10,408 nucleotides of DNA from Chloroflexota bacterium (lineage in GTDB: Bacteria; Chloroflexota; UBA6077; CF-72). Numbering within the stretch: the first letter of the stretch is position 1; each line of letters begins with the position of its first letter. Shown piece after piece: positions 1 to 6,325 of this stretch. Location: positions 1 to 10,408 of the forward strand of contig JAFAWJ010000914.1 in assembly GCA_019242065.1 (NCBI GenBank), given 5' to 3'. The position numbers were made by a program, and so were the translations under genes. Below the pieces are notes generated by a model that did not search any database, had not been told where the DNA came from, and was given only the letters and a program-made list of their open reading frames with translations.

Positions 1-47
1 TTACATGTAAGAGGCCGCACGGGAATGCGGACTGCGCCTGCTCGTGC
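1..47. promoter_or_regulatory. Palindrome and small hairpin upstream of the MFS gene
   Basis: Bases 1-10 read TTACATGTAA, a perfect 10-bp palindrome, and 15-19 (CCGCA) pair with 26-30 (TGCGG) around a 6-base loop. The palindrome lies about 38 bp upstream of the ATG at 48 and could be part of an operator or promoter. The window edge cuts off any context, and the reading frame of the MFS gene stays open to base 3. The hairpin could also be chance in GC-rich DNA. No clear Shine-Dalgarno sequence lies between the hairpin and the ATG. Confidence 0.25.
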
Positions 48-1415
48 ATGGTCTCCACTTCGACTGCCGCGCAGCCGACGCGCCTCGAGCAGTTCGACGA
101 GCAGGGCATCACGCCTTTCCACCTCAAGGTCCTGCTCGTTTCGGGCATGGGCTTTTTTACCGATGCCTACGACCTGTTCATCATCAGCGTCGTCATCCGC
201 ATGCTGCGCGACCAGTGGCAGCTCTCGGCGCTGCAGACCTCGCTCGTCGATTCGGCCGCTACGCTGGCGGCGGTCATTGGCGCCATCGTCTTCGGCAGAA
301 TTGCCGACATGCTGGGGCGGCGGCGCATCTACGGCGTCGAGGTGCTGGTGCTGGCAGTTGGGGCCATCGCCTCCGCCTTGTCGCCCTCGCTGGGCTGGCT
401 GATCTTCTTCCGCTTCATCCTGGGTCTGGGCATCGGGGGCGACTATCCCGTCAGCGCCACGATCATGAGCGAGTACGCCGGTCGCAAAACGCGCGGCGCC
501 CTGGTATCGCTGGTGTTCGCGATGCAGGCCGCTGGCCTGATTGTCGGACCGCTCCTGGCACTGGCCTTTCTGTCGACGACGCTGCCACAGGACGTGATCT
601 GGCGCATCCTGCTGGCGCTGGGCGCCATCCCGGGTCTAGCCGTGTTCTTCCTGCGCCGTCAGATCCAGGAGACGCCCCGCTTCCAAGCCGCGCACCCCGA
701 AACGCCCGAGGGCGAGCAATCCAGCGCTCCACAGTCAGAAGCAGTCGTCAGCGGCTTCCAACGTCTGGCAGAGAACCGCCGCGTCCTGACCTGGCTGGTC
801 GGCGCCGCGGGTGCGTGGTTCTTGCTGGACTATGCGTATTACGGCAATACGGTCTCGAGTCAGCTGATCCTCAGCGCCCTGGACCCGCAGAAAGACGTCC
901 GCACCGACACGCTCTTGCAACTGCTCATTTTCGTCGTCGCGGCCCTGCCCGGCTACGCGGTGGCGGCGCTGACACTCGATCGACTGGGCCGCAAACCGGT
1001 CCAGTTCCTCGGCTTCGCGCTGATGGCCGTCGCGTTCGGTTCTATCGCGCTGGTGCCGGGCGTCGCCGACGCGGTGGTCCCATTCATGGTCGCCTACGGC
1101 GTCGGCTATTTCTTCACGGAGTTCGGTCCCAACACGACAACCTTCGTGTATCCGGCGGAGATCTTTCCGGTAGACGTACGCACCACGGCCCACGGTCTGG
1201 CCGCGGCGGCTGGCAAGCTTGGCGCGTTTCTCGGGACGTTCGCGTTGCCTATTCTGCTCGACAAATTCCACATTCAGGGTGCGCAGCTCTCGGTGGCAGC
1301 CGTCTGTGCCGGCGGCTTCCTGCTGACGTTCTTGCTACCAGAGTCGAAGGGAAAAACGCTGGAAGACATGACACGCGAGGCTGGCTGGGATGATGCTCTG
1401 CGCACGAGCACTTAA
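48..1415 (+). CDS. MFS transporter, PHS type (probable phosphate:H+ symporter)
   Basis: A 455-residue inner-membrane protein with about twelve hydrophobic segments, matching the phosphate:H+ symporter (PHS, Pho84-like) branch of the major facilitator superfamily. The loop 2-3 signature is seen as GRIADMLGRRR (83-93) and repeated in the second half as DRLGRK (311-316). Family landmarks are FFTDAYDLF (36-44), GIGGDYPVSATIMSE (128-142), AWFLLD (256-261) and FGPNTTTF (359-366). By motif, Asp42, Tyr133, Gln160, Trp257, Asp261 and Asn362 correspond to the phosphate-site residues described for the fungal transporter PiPT. The likely role is proton-driven phosphate uptake; another organic anion or sugar cannot be excluded. 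The ATG at 48 is the only usual start codon between the window edge and the first conserved segment, and it gives the expected short N-terminus, although the frame is open to the edge. No Shine-Dalgarno sequence is evident. It stands alone, with 128 bp before the next gene. Confidence 0.85.
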   Translation: MVSTSTAAQPTRLEQFDEQGITPFHLKVLLVSGMGFFTDAYDLFIISVVIRMLRDQWQLSALQTSLVDSAATLAAVIGAIVFGRIADMLGRRRIYGVEVLVLAVGAIASALSPSLGWLIFFRFILGLGIGGDYPVSATIMSEYAGRKTRGALVSLVFAMQAAGLIVGPLLALAFLSTTLPQDVIWRILLALGAIPGLAVFFLRRQIQETPRFQAAHPETPEGEQSSAPQSEAVVSGFQRLAENRRVLTWLVGAAGAWFLLDYAYYGNTVSSQLILSALDPQKDVRTDTLLQLLIFVVAALPGYAVAALTLDRLGRKPVQFLGFALMAVAFGSIALVPGVADAVVPFMVAYGVGYFFTEFGPNTTTFVYPAEIFPVDVRTTAHGLAAAAGKLGAFLGTFALPILLDKFHIQGAQLSVAAVCAGGFLLTFLLPESKGKTLEDMTREAGWDDALRTST

Positions 1416-1543
1416 CACACTCAGTCACGTGACTTAAGCCTGAGTTCCACGTACCTTAACGCCACTCCGCATAGGCTGGTCATGACAGCCCATGGCAACG
1501 ACCCGGCGGATCCGAAGGTTCAGCGAAACTAGCCTGGCTGCGC
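1416..1543. promoter_or_regulatory. Intergenic region with palindromes (terminator or operator candidate)
   Basis: This 128-bp gap separates the MFS gene from the PAP2 gene. Bases 1423-1434 are a perfect 12-bp palindrome, AGTCACGTGACT. It sits inside a wider inverted repeat, ACTCAG (1419-1424) against CTGAGT (1440-1445), with which it competes for pairing. A second near-palindrome, GGCTG (1474-1478) against CAGCC (1486-1490) around TCATGA, lies about 55 bp before the next start. No T-run follows either element, so a classical Rho-independent terminator is not supported. A protein-binding site for the downstream two-gene unit is as likely. Two ATG-initiated frames here (from 1482 and from 1492) close after 16 and 22 codons and do not look like genes. 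Confidence 0.35.
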
Positions 1544-2134
1544 TTGCGCACCGCGGTTAGTCCGCGCCCTTCCGATTCGCTCGCCCGTTTCCTGTCGTTG
1601 CTCGGACTTCCGCCGGTGCTGGCGGTGCCCACCGCCTTGCTGGCCGCGATCCACGCCGGCGGAACTCCTGGAACCGGGCTGAGCGTGGCCGCGTTTCTAC
1701 TGACCGGCTGCGTCATTCCCACCGCGTTGACGCTGGCCCTGGTACGCACCGGCCGCGCGAGTGCCGTCGACCTGCGGGAGCGCAGCGAGCGGCTTCTGCC
1801 AGCGGCGGTGACGGCCGGCTGCTGCGCCGCGATGGCGTGGCTCCTGTCGCGCTTCGGTGCACCGCCCAGCATCCGCGGCCTGGCGCTCGCGATATCAATC
1901 CAGATGGCGGTGCTGGCGTGCCTCACGTTGCGCTGGAAGGTCAGCTATCACGCCGCCTCGGCGAGCAGCCTGGTGTTGGTCGCCTACTCGGCCAGCGGCG
2001 CCGGGCCGCTGACGCTGGCGCTGCTGGCGATGGCGGTGGGCATAGCCTGGGCGCGCGTGTACCAGCGGCGCCACACGCCGGCCCAGGTCGTCGTCGGTGC
2101 ACTGACCGCGCTGCCGATCGTGTTCCTCAGCTAA
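1544..2134 (+). CDS. PAP2-type membrane phosphatase-like protein
   Basis: A hydrophobic protein of about 196 residues with roughly five to six membrane segments, resembling the small divergent branch of the PAP2 (type 2 phosphatidic acid phosphatase) superfamily. Recognisable pieces are the Arg-rich DLRERSERLLP (76-86), then WKVSYHAA (131-138) as the equivalent of the Lys and PSGH motifs, then RVYQRRHTPAQVV (171-183) as the equivalent of the third motif. Lys132, His136, Arg171 and His177 could form the active site. The acidic residue normally four after the last His is Gln181, as in other RHTPAQ-type members. It would dephosphorylate a lipid phosphate at the membrane; phosphatidate or a polyprenyl phosphate is inferred. 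The start is uncertain: TTG at 1544 has no clear ribosome-binding site, no in-frame ATG exists upstream to the stop at 1472, and CTG at 1538 or later GTG codons are alternatives. The glycosyltransferase follows after 7 bp, so the two are probably co-transcribed. Confidence 0.7.
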   Translation: MRTAVSPRPSDSLARFLSLLGLPPVLAVPTALLAAIHAGGTPGTGLSVAAFLLTGCVIPTALTLALVRTGRASAVDLRERSERLLPAAVTAGCCAAMAWLLSRFGAPPSIRGLALAISIQMAVLACLTLRWKVSYHAASASSLVLVAYSASGAGPLTLALLAMAVGIAWARVYQRRHTPAQVVVGALTALPIVFLS

Positions 2135-2141
2135 CTGCCAC

Positions 2142-3305
2142 ATGCGAAGTTCCTCACCTTCAAGACGTGTCGTGGTCTTCACCGAGACATTCCTGCCACG
2201 TGTCGACGGCATCGTCAACACCCTCAAGTGGACCTCGCTGGGTCTGCTCGCCGCCGGCTGGCAGCCACTCATCGTCGCGCCAGCCGGCAACACCCAGCCG
2301 CTCCCCGGCGTCCGCGTGCTCGCCTCACCCTCGATCGCCTTCCCCCTGTACCCCGAAGTACGCCTGGGATTTCCAACGCAAGGCGTCTGGCGCGCGATCG
2401 ACCGGTTTCGTCCGGACGTCGTGCACCTGGCCGGCCCCGTCACCAACGGCTTCGGCGGACTCAAGTACGCGCGGTCGCGCGGACTCCCGGTCATCTCGAC
2501 GTATCACACGGCCCTGCCGGCCTACGCGCGACTGTACGGCCTCGGCTGGCTGGAGGACTGGGCATGGAGCCTGCTGCGCGCGGTACACAACAGCACCGCC
2601 ACCACTCTGTGCCCGTCCCGCGCCACGCTCGCGGAGCTGCGGGCACGCGGCTTCCAGCGCCTGGCGCTGTGGCTGCGGGGTGTCGATTCGAGCCTGTTCA
2701 CCCCGCGCCGCCGGTCCGAAGAGATGCGGGCGCGGCTCGGCGCGCGTCCGGACAGCATGCTGATGCTGTTTGTCGGCCGCCTGGCGCGTGAGAAAAAGCT
2801 CGAGCGACTGGTCGGAGCCATGGCGCAACTGGAGGGTGCGCACCTGGCGCTGGTGGGCTCGGGTCCGCAGCGGGAGCAGCTCCAACAGCTGTTTGATGGA
2901 CTGCCGGTGACATTTACCGGACCGCTGCACGGCACCGAGCTCGCAGCCGCCTATGCTTCAGCCGACGTCTTCGTCTTTCCATCGGATACCGAGACGTTCG
3001 GCAACGTGGTGCTGGAGGCCATGGCCTCCGCCCTCCCCGTGATCGCCACGACGGTTGGCGGCCAGGTGGACCTCGTGCAGCATGCTCGCACGGGATTGCT
3101 GTTCGCCCCGGAGGACAACCTCGCCCTGGAGTCCAGCCTGCGAGCGTATCGCGACGACCCCGAGCTCCGCGCGCGGCACGGTCAGGCGGGACTCCAGTCC
3201 GCCCGCGAACGGACCTGGGCGCGGCAAGTGGACACGTTGATTGCCCACTACGAGTCGGCCATCAACGTGTCGGTCGAGGACACCAGGGTGTTGACAGCGG
3301 CGTAA
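2142..3305 (+). CDS. Glycosyltransferase family 4 (MgtA/PimB/SQD2-like)
   Basis: A 387-residue GT-B fold retaining glycosyltransferase. The N-terminal acceptor domain begins VVVFTETFLPRVDGIVNTL (10-28), whose TETFLP..DGI..T pattern is typical of GDP-mannose-dependent mannosyltransferases of the MgtA/PimB type and of SQD2-like sulfoquinovosyl transferases. Further landmarks are RFRPDVVHLAGP (88-99) and STYHT (119-123). The C-terminal donor domain holds LFVGRLAREKKLERL (209-223), LVGSGPQ (237-243) and the catalytic EX7E motif with Glu284 and Glu292 inside FPSDTETFGNVVLEAMA. There is no signal peptide, so it should sit on the inner face of the membrane. The last 20 or so residues are poorly conserved in character. 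The ATG at 2142 is 7 bp after the PAP2 stop and shows no strong Shine-Dalgarno sequence, suggesting translational coupling. Pairing with a PAP2 phosphatase suggests glycosylation of diacylglycerol or phosphatidylinositol-type lipid; donor and acceptor are inferred, not shown. Confidence 0.85.
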   Translation: MRSSSPSRRVVVFTETFLPRVDGIVNTLKWTSLGLLAAGWQPLIVAPAGNTQPLPGVRVLASPSIAFPLYPEVRLGFPTQGVWRAIDRFRPDVVHLAGPVTNGFGGLKYARSRGLPVISTYHTALPAYARLYGLGWLEDWAWSLLRAVHNSTATTLCPSRATLAELRARGFQRLALWLRGVDSSLFTPRRRSEEMRARLGARPDSMLMLFVGRLAREKKLERLVGAMAQLEGAHLALVGSGPQREQLQQLFDGLPVTFTGPLHGTELAAAYASADVFVFPSDTETFGNVVLEAMASALPVIATTVGGQVDLVQHARTGLLFAPEDNLALESSLRAYRDDPELRARHGQAGLQSARERTWARQVDTLIAHYESAINVSVEDTRVLTAA

Positions 3306-3317
3306 AGGGTGACTCGC

Positions 3318-4746
3318 TCAGTTGGAGGCGTTCATCTGCGCGAGATACTCACCCCGGATCTGGTCGCCACCGTTGCCAACCCAGTCTCGGACAAGTTGGT
3401 CGTAGTCACTCATCGCCCGCCGGCCCGCCATGATGTCAGTCAAGCCGTCCACTATCACCTGCTTCAACTGAACCCCCCGCGAGGAGTCAGTGGACGAGTA
3501 GTACTCCAAAGTCGGATCCGCCACGCCCAGCGGAATCAGCACCTGCTCCGCGTCGTAGACGGTTTTCGTGAAATAATCCGTATACGCGTTGTAGATCACC
3601 GGCGGGTGCACGGCAATGTAGCGCCACGGTACTTCACCGGAGGAGGCCGCCTTCTGCGTGGGGAGAGGATTCCCGTGGTCGTCCACGGTGTAGTACTCGC
3701 CGTCGCGCCGATGAATCCGGGCCCGAGATAATAGATCGGCGTCCCACCGTCGGCGGCGAACGGGTAAATGGCTCCGAAGGTCGTGTGCGGGTTGAGTTGC
3801 CAACCCTGGCGGGCGAAATCCTGGAACGGGTTCCAACCCTCCAGGTGCACGACGAACTTGCGTGCCACGAAATCGGTCCGCGCCGAGACGATATTGTACG
3901 TATTCGAGTTGGGGTGAAACAGGTTGGCCGCCGCCAGGTCGCGCACATAGCCAACCGCGGACTTGTAGGCCTCGGTCTCGTAATCCTTGACCAACTTTCC
4001 AGATTGGTCGCGCTGCCAGTTGTTGGGTGCGCCGAACATCTGTGCGTACTGCGCCAGATCGTAGGCGTTACCCTGGTAGCTGGCCGTCGCCCAGCGCTCC
4101 TCCTGGGGTCGATTCAGCTGTTGTAAGACACGCTTCAGATCGTCGGCGTTCGTCGGCACGTAGTCCGTGCCGATCTCCGCGTCATAGATCTCGCGCACTT
4201 TGAAGAACCCGGAGCCGATCGCAGGCCGAGCAATGGGATTCGCAGATTCGGAGCCGCGTTTCGACCATTGACCAGATGAATGAGATCCGGGAGGTCGTTA
4301 CCCGCCATGAGCGTTGCCAGTTTCGTCGGGTAATCCGCGAAACCCACGACGTTCATCTGGACTGTGGTGTTGAGCTGCTTGTTGATAGCCTGCCACGCGT
4401 CGTTCTGCTCGAGTGGCACCGGCGCCTGACGGTACGCAGCCATGAACGCGGTCAACGTCCCGCCACCACCTGGCGATTGGCTGGGCAGCGCCTTCGCCGG
4501 CTGGCGCGGATAGCTGATGTACCCGTTCTGGTACTGGGGCCCGTGGCTCGGAAAGTCGGGGGGCGGCCCAAAGGTGGTGAGCCGGTAGGTGGGTACGACG
4601 CTCGTGAGCGCGGTCGTCGACGCAGCCGCGGGCGTACTGGTGCTCGAGGGCAGCGTGGGCGCGCACGCGCTCAAGACCGGCAGCGCAAGCGCGGCCGACC
4701 CGAGGACTCGCAGCACGTCTCGCCGAGTCAGTTTATGAGCCTTCAC
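3318..4746 (-). pseudogene. Disrupted LplA-like ABC solute-binding lipoprotein gene
   Basis: Three consecutive minus-strand frames together spell one degraded family 1 (LplA-like) sugar- or peptide-type ABC binding lipoprotein. Piece 1 runs from a GTG at 4746 to about 4243: it has a twin-arginine-type stretch LTRRDVLRVLG (6-16), lipobox LSAC (25-28), a Ser/Thr/Ala linker, GGTLTAFMAAY and NDLPDLIHLV. Piece 2 covers about 4237-3700, from PIARPAIGSGFF through DYVPTNADDLKRVL to GGTPIYYLGPGFIGA. Piece 3 covers about 3704-3318, from DGEYYTVDDHGN through PWRYIAVHPP to a C-terminus with GGDQIRGEY. Both joins shift the frame. Both also lack conserved material: by family knowledge about 40-50 residues are missing after piece 1 (the segment leading to the IYGIP motif) and about 40 after piece 2. 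Reading in one frame is impossible, so the gene is probably dead, unless the consensus sequence is wrong. An in-frame ATG at 4872 would add 42 unrelated residues and is unlikely. No permease or ATPase for this binding protein is adjacent. It converges on the glycosyltransferase with a 12-bp gap. Confidence 0.8.
4237..4250. repeat. Short direct repeat at the first break of the pseudogene
   Basis: GATTCG occurs at 4237-4242 and again at 4245-4250, separated by two bases. It lies where the first coding piece of the binding-protein gene stops matching the family and the second begins. A repeat of this kind is what a slipped-strand or microhomology-mediated deletion would leave. Six bases is short enough to occur by chance, so it is supporting detail only. 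Confidence 0.45.
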
Positions 4747-4794
4747 GGTGGTGCTGCTCAGGATGGATATGTCCCTCTGACGCCCTTGCGTTTC

Positions 4795-4835
4795 TGGACA
4801 CTCTGTCCAATTTCTGCGACGCGAAATTGGTCCAA
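4795..4835. promoter_or_regulatory. Cluster of overlapping palindromes (operator candidate)
   Basis: Three inverted repeats overlap within 41 bp between the divergent binding-protein pseudogene and urtA. TGGACA (4795-4800) is mirrored by TGTCCA (4804-4809) around CTC. CCAATTTC (4807-4814) is mirrored perfectly by GAAATTGG (4823-4830) around an 8-bp centre that itself contains GCG-A-CGC. TTGG (4827-4830) is mirrored by CCAA (4832-4835). The motif TCCAA also recurs directly at 4806, 4831 and 4839. This density of dyad symmetry with AT-rich cores in GC-rich DNA suggests binding sites for a dimeric regulator acting on one or both divergent promoters. No convincing -35/-10 pair could be assigned on either strand, so the regulator and its target promoter are unknown. 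Confidence 0.55.
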
Positions 4836-4868
4836 GGCTCCAAAGTAACCGGCAGCGGCGAACTGAAA

Positions 4869-4947
4869 GCATAAGGGCCAGGCACCGCGACGTCCCCAGC
4901 CCTGATCAAGCGACAACGCCGACAGGTGCCTGCCAATCCCCTTATGC
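4869..4947 (+). promoter_or_regulatory. Long imperfect inverted repeat in the urtA leader
   Basis: GCATAAGGG (4869-4877) pairs with CCCTTATGC (4939-4947), and inside it CAGGCACC (4879-4886) pairs with GGTGCCTG (4925-4932). That gives 17 Watson-Crick pairs interrupted by a 1-by-6 internal loop, with a 38-base apical loop. The distal arm ends directly against GAGGT (4948-4952), the likely Shine-Dalgarno sequence of urtA. If transcribed, the stem could influence ribosome access or transcript stability. An alternative pairing is visible: GGCAG-CGGCG (4851-4860) can pair with CGCCG (4917-4921) and CTGCC (4930-4934), which would compete with the inner stem. It does not look like a guanidine-I (ykkC) or other riboswitch class I recognise. 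It could also be a widely spaced DNA operator or the ends of a tiny mobile element, although no flanking target duplication is evident. Confidence 0.55.
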
Positions 4948-4962
4948 GAGGTCAAACATAAC

Positions 4963-6309
4963 ATGGTCCATCCCGTGGCGCCTGGAAATCCCTCGCGCCG
5001 TCGGTTCCTGCGCCTGACGCTTGGCGCCAGTCTCGCGGCCAGCGTGAGCGGCCTGCTCGTGGCCTGCAGCAGCAGCGCTGCGCCGGCCGCGGCGCCCACC
5101 ACGGCGGCAGCCCCGCAGCCGACGACCGCGGCGGCCGCTGCCGCGGGTGCCACCACCGCGCCCGCCAGCGCCGCGGCAAGCAGCGGCGGGATCAAGGTCG
5201 GCGTGCTCAACTCCCTGAGCGGCACCATGGCCATCAGCGAAGTGGCCGTCAAGAACGCCTCGCTGATGGCCATCGACGAGATCAACAAATCTGGCGGCGT
5301 CCTCGGCAGTCAACTGACGCCCGTCGTCCAGGACGGTGCATCCGACTGGCCGACCTTCGCCGACAAGACCAAGCTCCTGCTGCAGGACGAAAAGGTCGCG
5401 GCGATTTTCGGCTGCTGGACATCCGCATCGCGGAAAGCCGTGCTGCCGGTGGTCGAGCAGAACAATGGCCTGCTGTACTACCCGGTCCAGTACGAGGGGC
5501 TCGAGGCGTCCAAGAACATCTTTTATATCGCGGCCCCGCCCAATCAGCAGATCATCCCGGCCGTTACCTATCTCCTCCAGCAGAACCTGAAAAAGATGTA
5601 CCTGCTGGGGTCCGACTACGTGTTCCCACGCACTGCCAACAAAGTCATCAAGGCTCAGCTGCAAGCCGAAGGCGGCACGACGGTCGCGGAGGACTACACC
5701 CCGCTCGGCAATACCGACTACAGCGCCGTCGTCAGCAAGATCAAGGCATCCAAGCCCGACGTGGTGTTCAACACGCTCAACGGCGACAGTAACGTCGCCT
5801 TCTTCAAGCAAATGAAGGCCGCCGGGTTCACCGCCGACTCGATGCCCGTCATGTCCGTCAGCGTCGCGGAAGAGGAAGTCTCAGGCATCGGCGCCGACAA
5901 CTTCACCGGGCAGTTGACGGCCTGGAACTATTTCCAGAGCGTCAAAGCCACCGCCAACATGTCGTTTGTCGACAATTACAAGGCCGCGTACGGCGACCAG
6001 AAGGTCACCGACGATCCGATCGAGCACGCCTACGCCGCCGTGTACCTGTGGGCCGCCAGCGTGAAAAAGGCGGGCTCGACCGACGTGGATGAAGTCCGCG
6101 CCGCCGCGGACGGTGTCACCTTCGACGCGCCCCAGGGCACGGTGACCATCGATGGTGCGACGCAGCACATCTATCAGAAAGCGATGATCGGCAAAGCGAC
6201 CTCCGACGGACAATTCGACGTCGTCTGGGACTCCGGCGATCAGCCGCTCAAGCCCGATCCCTATCTCAAGACCTACGCCTGGGGCCCGTCCGTGACCAGC
6301 GGTGCGTAG
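4963..6309 (+). CDS. urtA: Urea-type ABC transporter substrate-binding lipoprotein UrtA
   Basis: A 448-residue extracytoplasmic binding lipoprotein that delivers urea (or a short-chain amide) to UrtBC. The N-terminus shows a twin-arginine motif SRRRFLRL (11-18), a hydrophobic stretch and lipobox LVAC with Cys35 as lipid anchor, then an Ala/Thr/Pro-rich tether to about residue 75. The periplasmic-binding-protein type 1 (LivJ-like) domain follows, starting [17 protein letters not shown] (77-93). UrtA/AmiC-type landmarks include [11 protein letters not shown] (125-135), [18 protein letters not shown] (148-165), [12 protein letters not shown] (170-181) and [11 protein letters not shown] (216-226). 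Length is usual for UrtA once the tether is allowed for. The ATG at 4963 lies 11 bp after GAGG (4948-4951) and places the signal peptide correctly. It opens a five-gene operon, and its leader carries a strong inverted repeat. The main alternative is the related amide-binding FmdD; the [10 protein letters not shown] stretch and the full urtABCDE order favour UrtA. Confidence 0.92.
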   Translation: MVHPVAPGNPSRRRFLRLTLGASLAASVSGLLVACSSSAAPAAAPTTAAAPQPTTAAAAAAGATTAPASAAASSGGIKVGVLNSLSGTMAISEVAVKNASLMAIDEINKSGGVLGSQLTPVVQDGASDWPTFADKTKLLLQDEKVAAIFGCWTSASRKAVLPVVEQNNGLLYYPVQYEGLEASKNIFYIAAPPNQQIIPAVTYLLQQNLKKMYLLGSDYVFPRTANKVIKAQLQAEGGTTVAEDYTPLGNTDYSAVVSKIKASKPDVVFNTLNGDSNVAFFKQMKAAGFTADSMPVMSVSVAEEEVSGIGADNFTGQLTAWNYFQSVKATANMSFVDNYKAAYGDQKVTDDPIEHAYAAVYLWAASVKKAGSTDVDEVRAAADGVTFDAPQGTVTIDGATQHIYQKAMIGKATSDGQFDVVWDSGDQPLKPDPYLKTYAWGPSVTSGA

Positions 6310-6325
6310 CTCGAGTCGCTGACCG

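Noticed and set aside
735..1271. Minus-strand open frame of 178 codons inside the MFS gene
   Set aside because: It is antisense to conserved transporter motifs and its product is Arg/Glu/Gln-rich with no recognisable domain, so it is a GC-driven shadow.
3698..3709. Programmed frameshift in the binding-protein gene
   Set aside because: There is no slippery heptamer with a downstream structure. Conserved sequence also seems to be missing at the join, which points to deletion or sequence error instead.
3309..3731. Plus-strand open frame just after the glycosyltransferase
   Set aside because: It is antisense to the conserved C-terminal piece of the binding protein and shows no recognisable protein features.
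4276..4848. Plus-strand open frame antisense to the binding-protein pseudogene
   Set aside because: Arg-rich product without a domain. The opposite strand carries clear signal-peptide and binding-protein motifs.
4869..4947. Miniature inverted-repeat transposable element
   Set aside because: The arms could be terminal repeats of a 79-bp element, but no flanking target-site duplication is visible and only one copy is present in the window.
4840..4962. Guanidine-I (ykkC) or another known riboswitch ahead of urtA
   Set aside because: The strong stem is real, but I could not match the conserved single-stranded motifs of these classes. It is reported only as a structured leader.
4942..5811. Minus-strand open frame of 289 codons over urtA
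   Set aside because: It is antisense to the UrtA signal peptide, tether and binding domain. It contains the mirror of the Ala-rich tether and no family motif.
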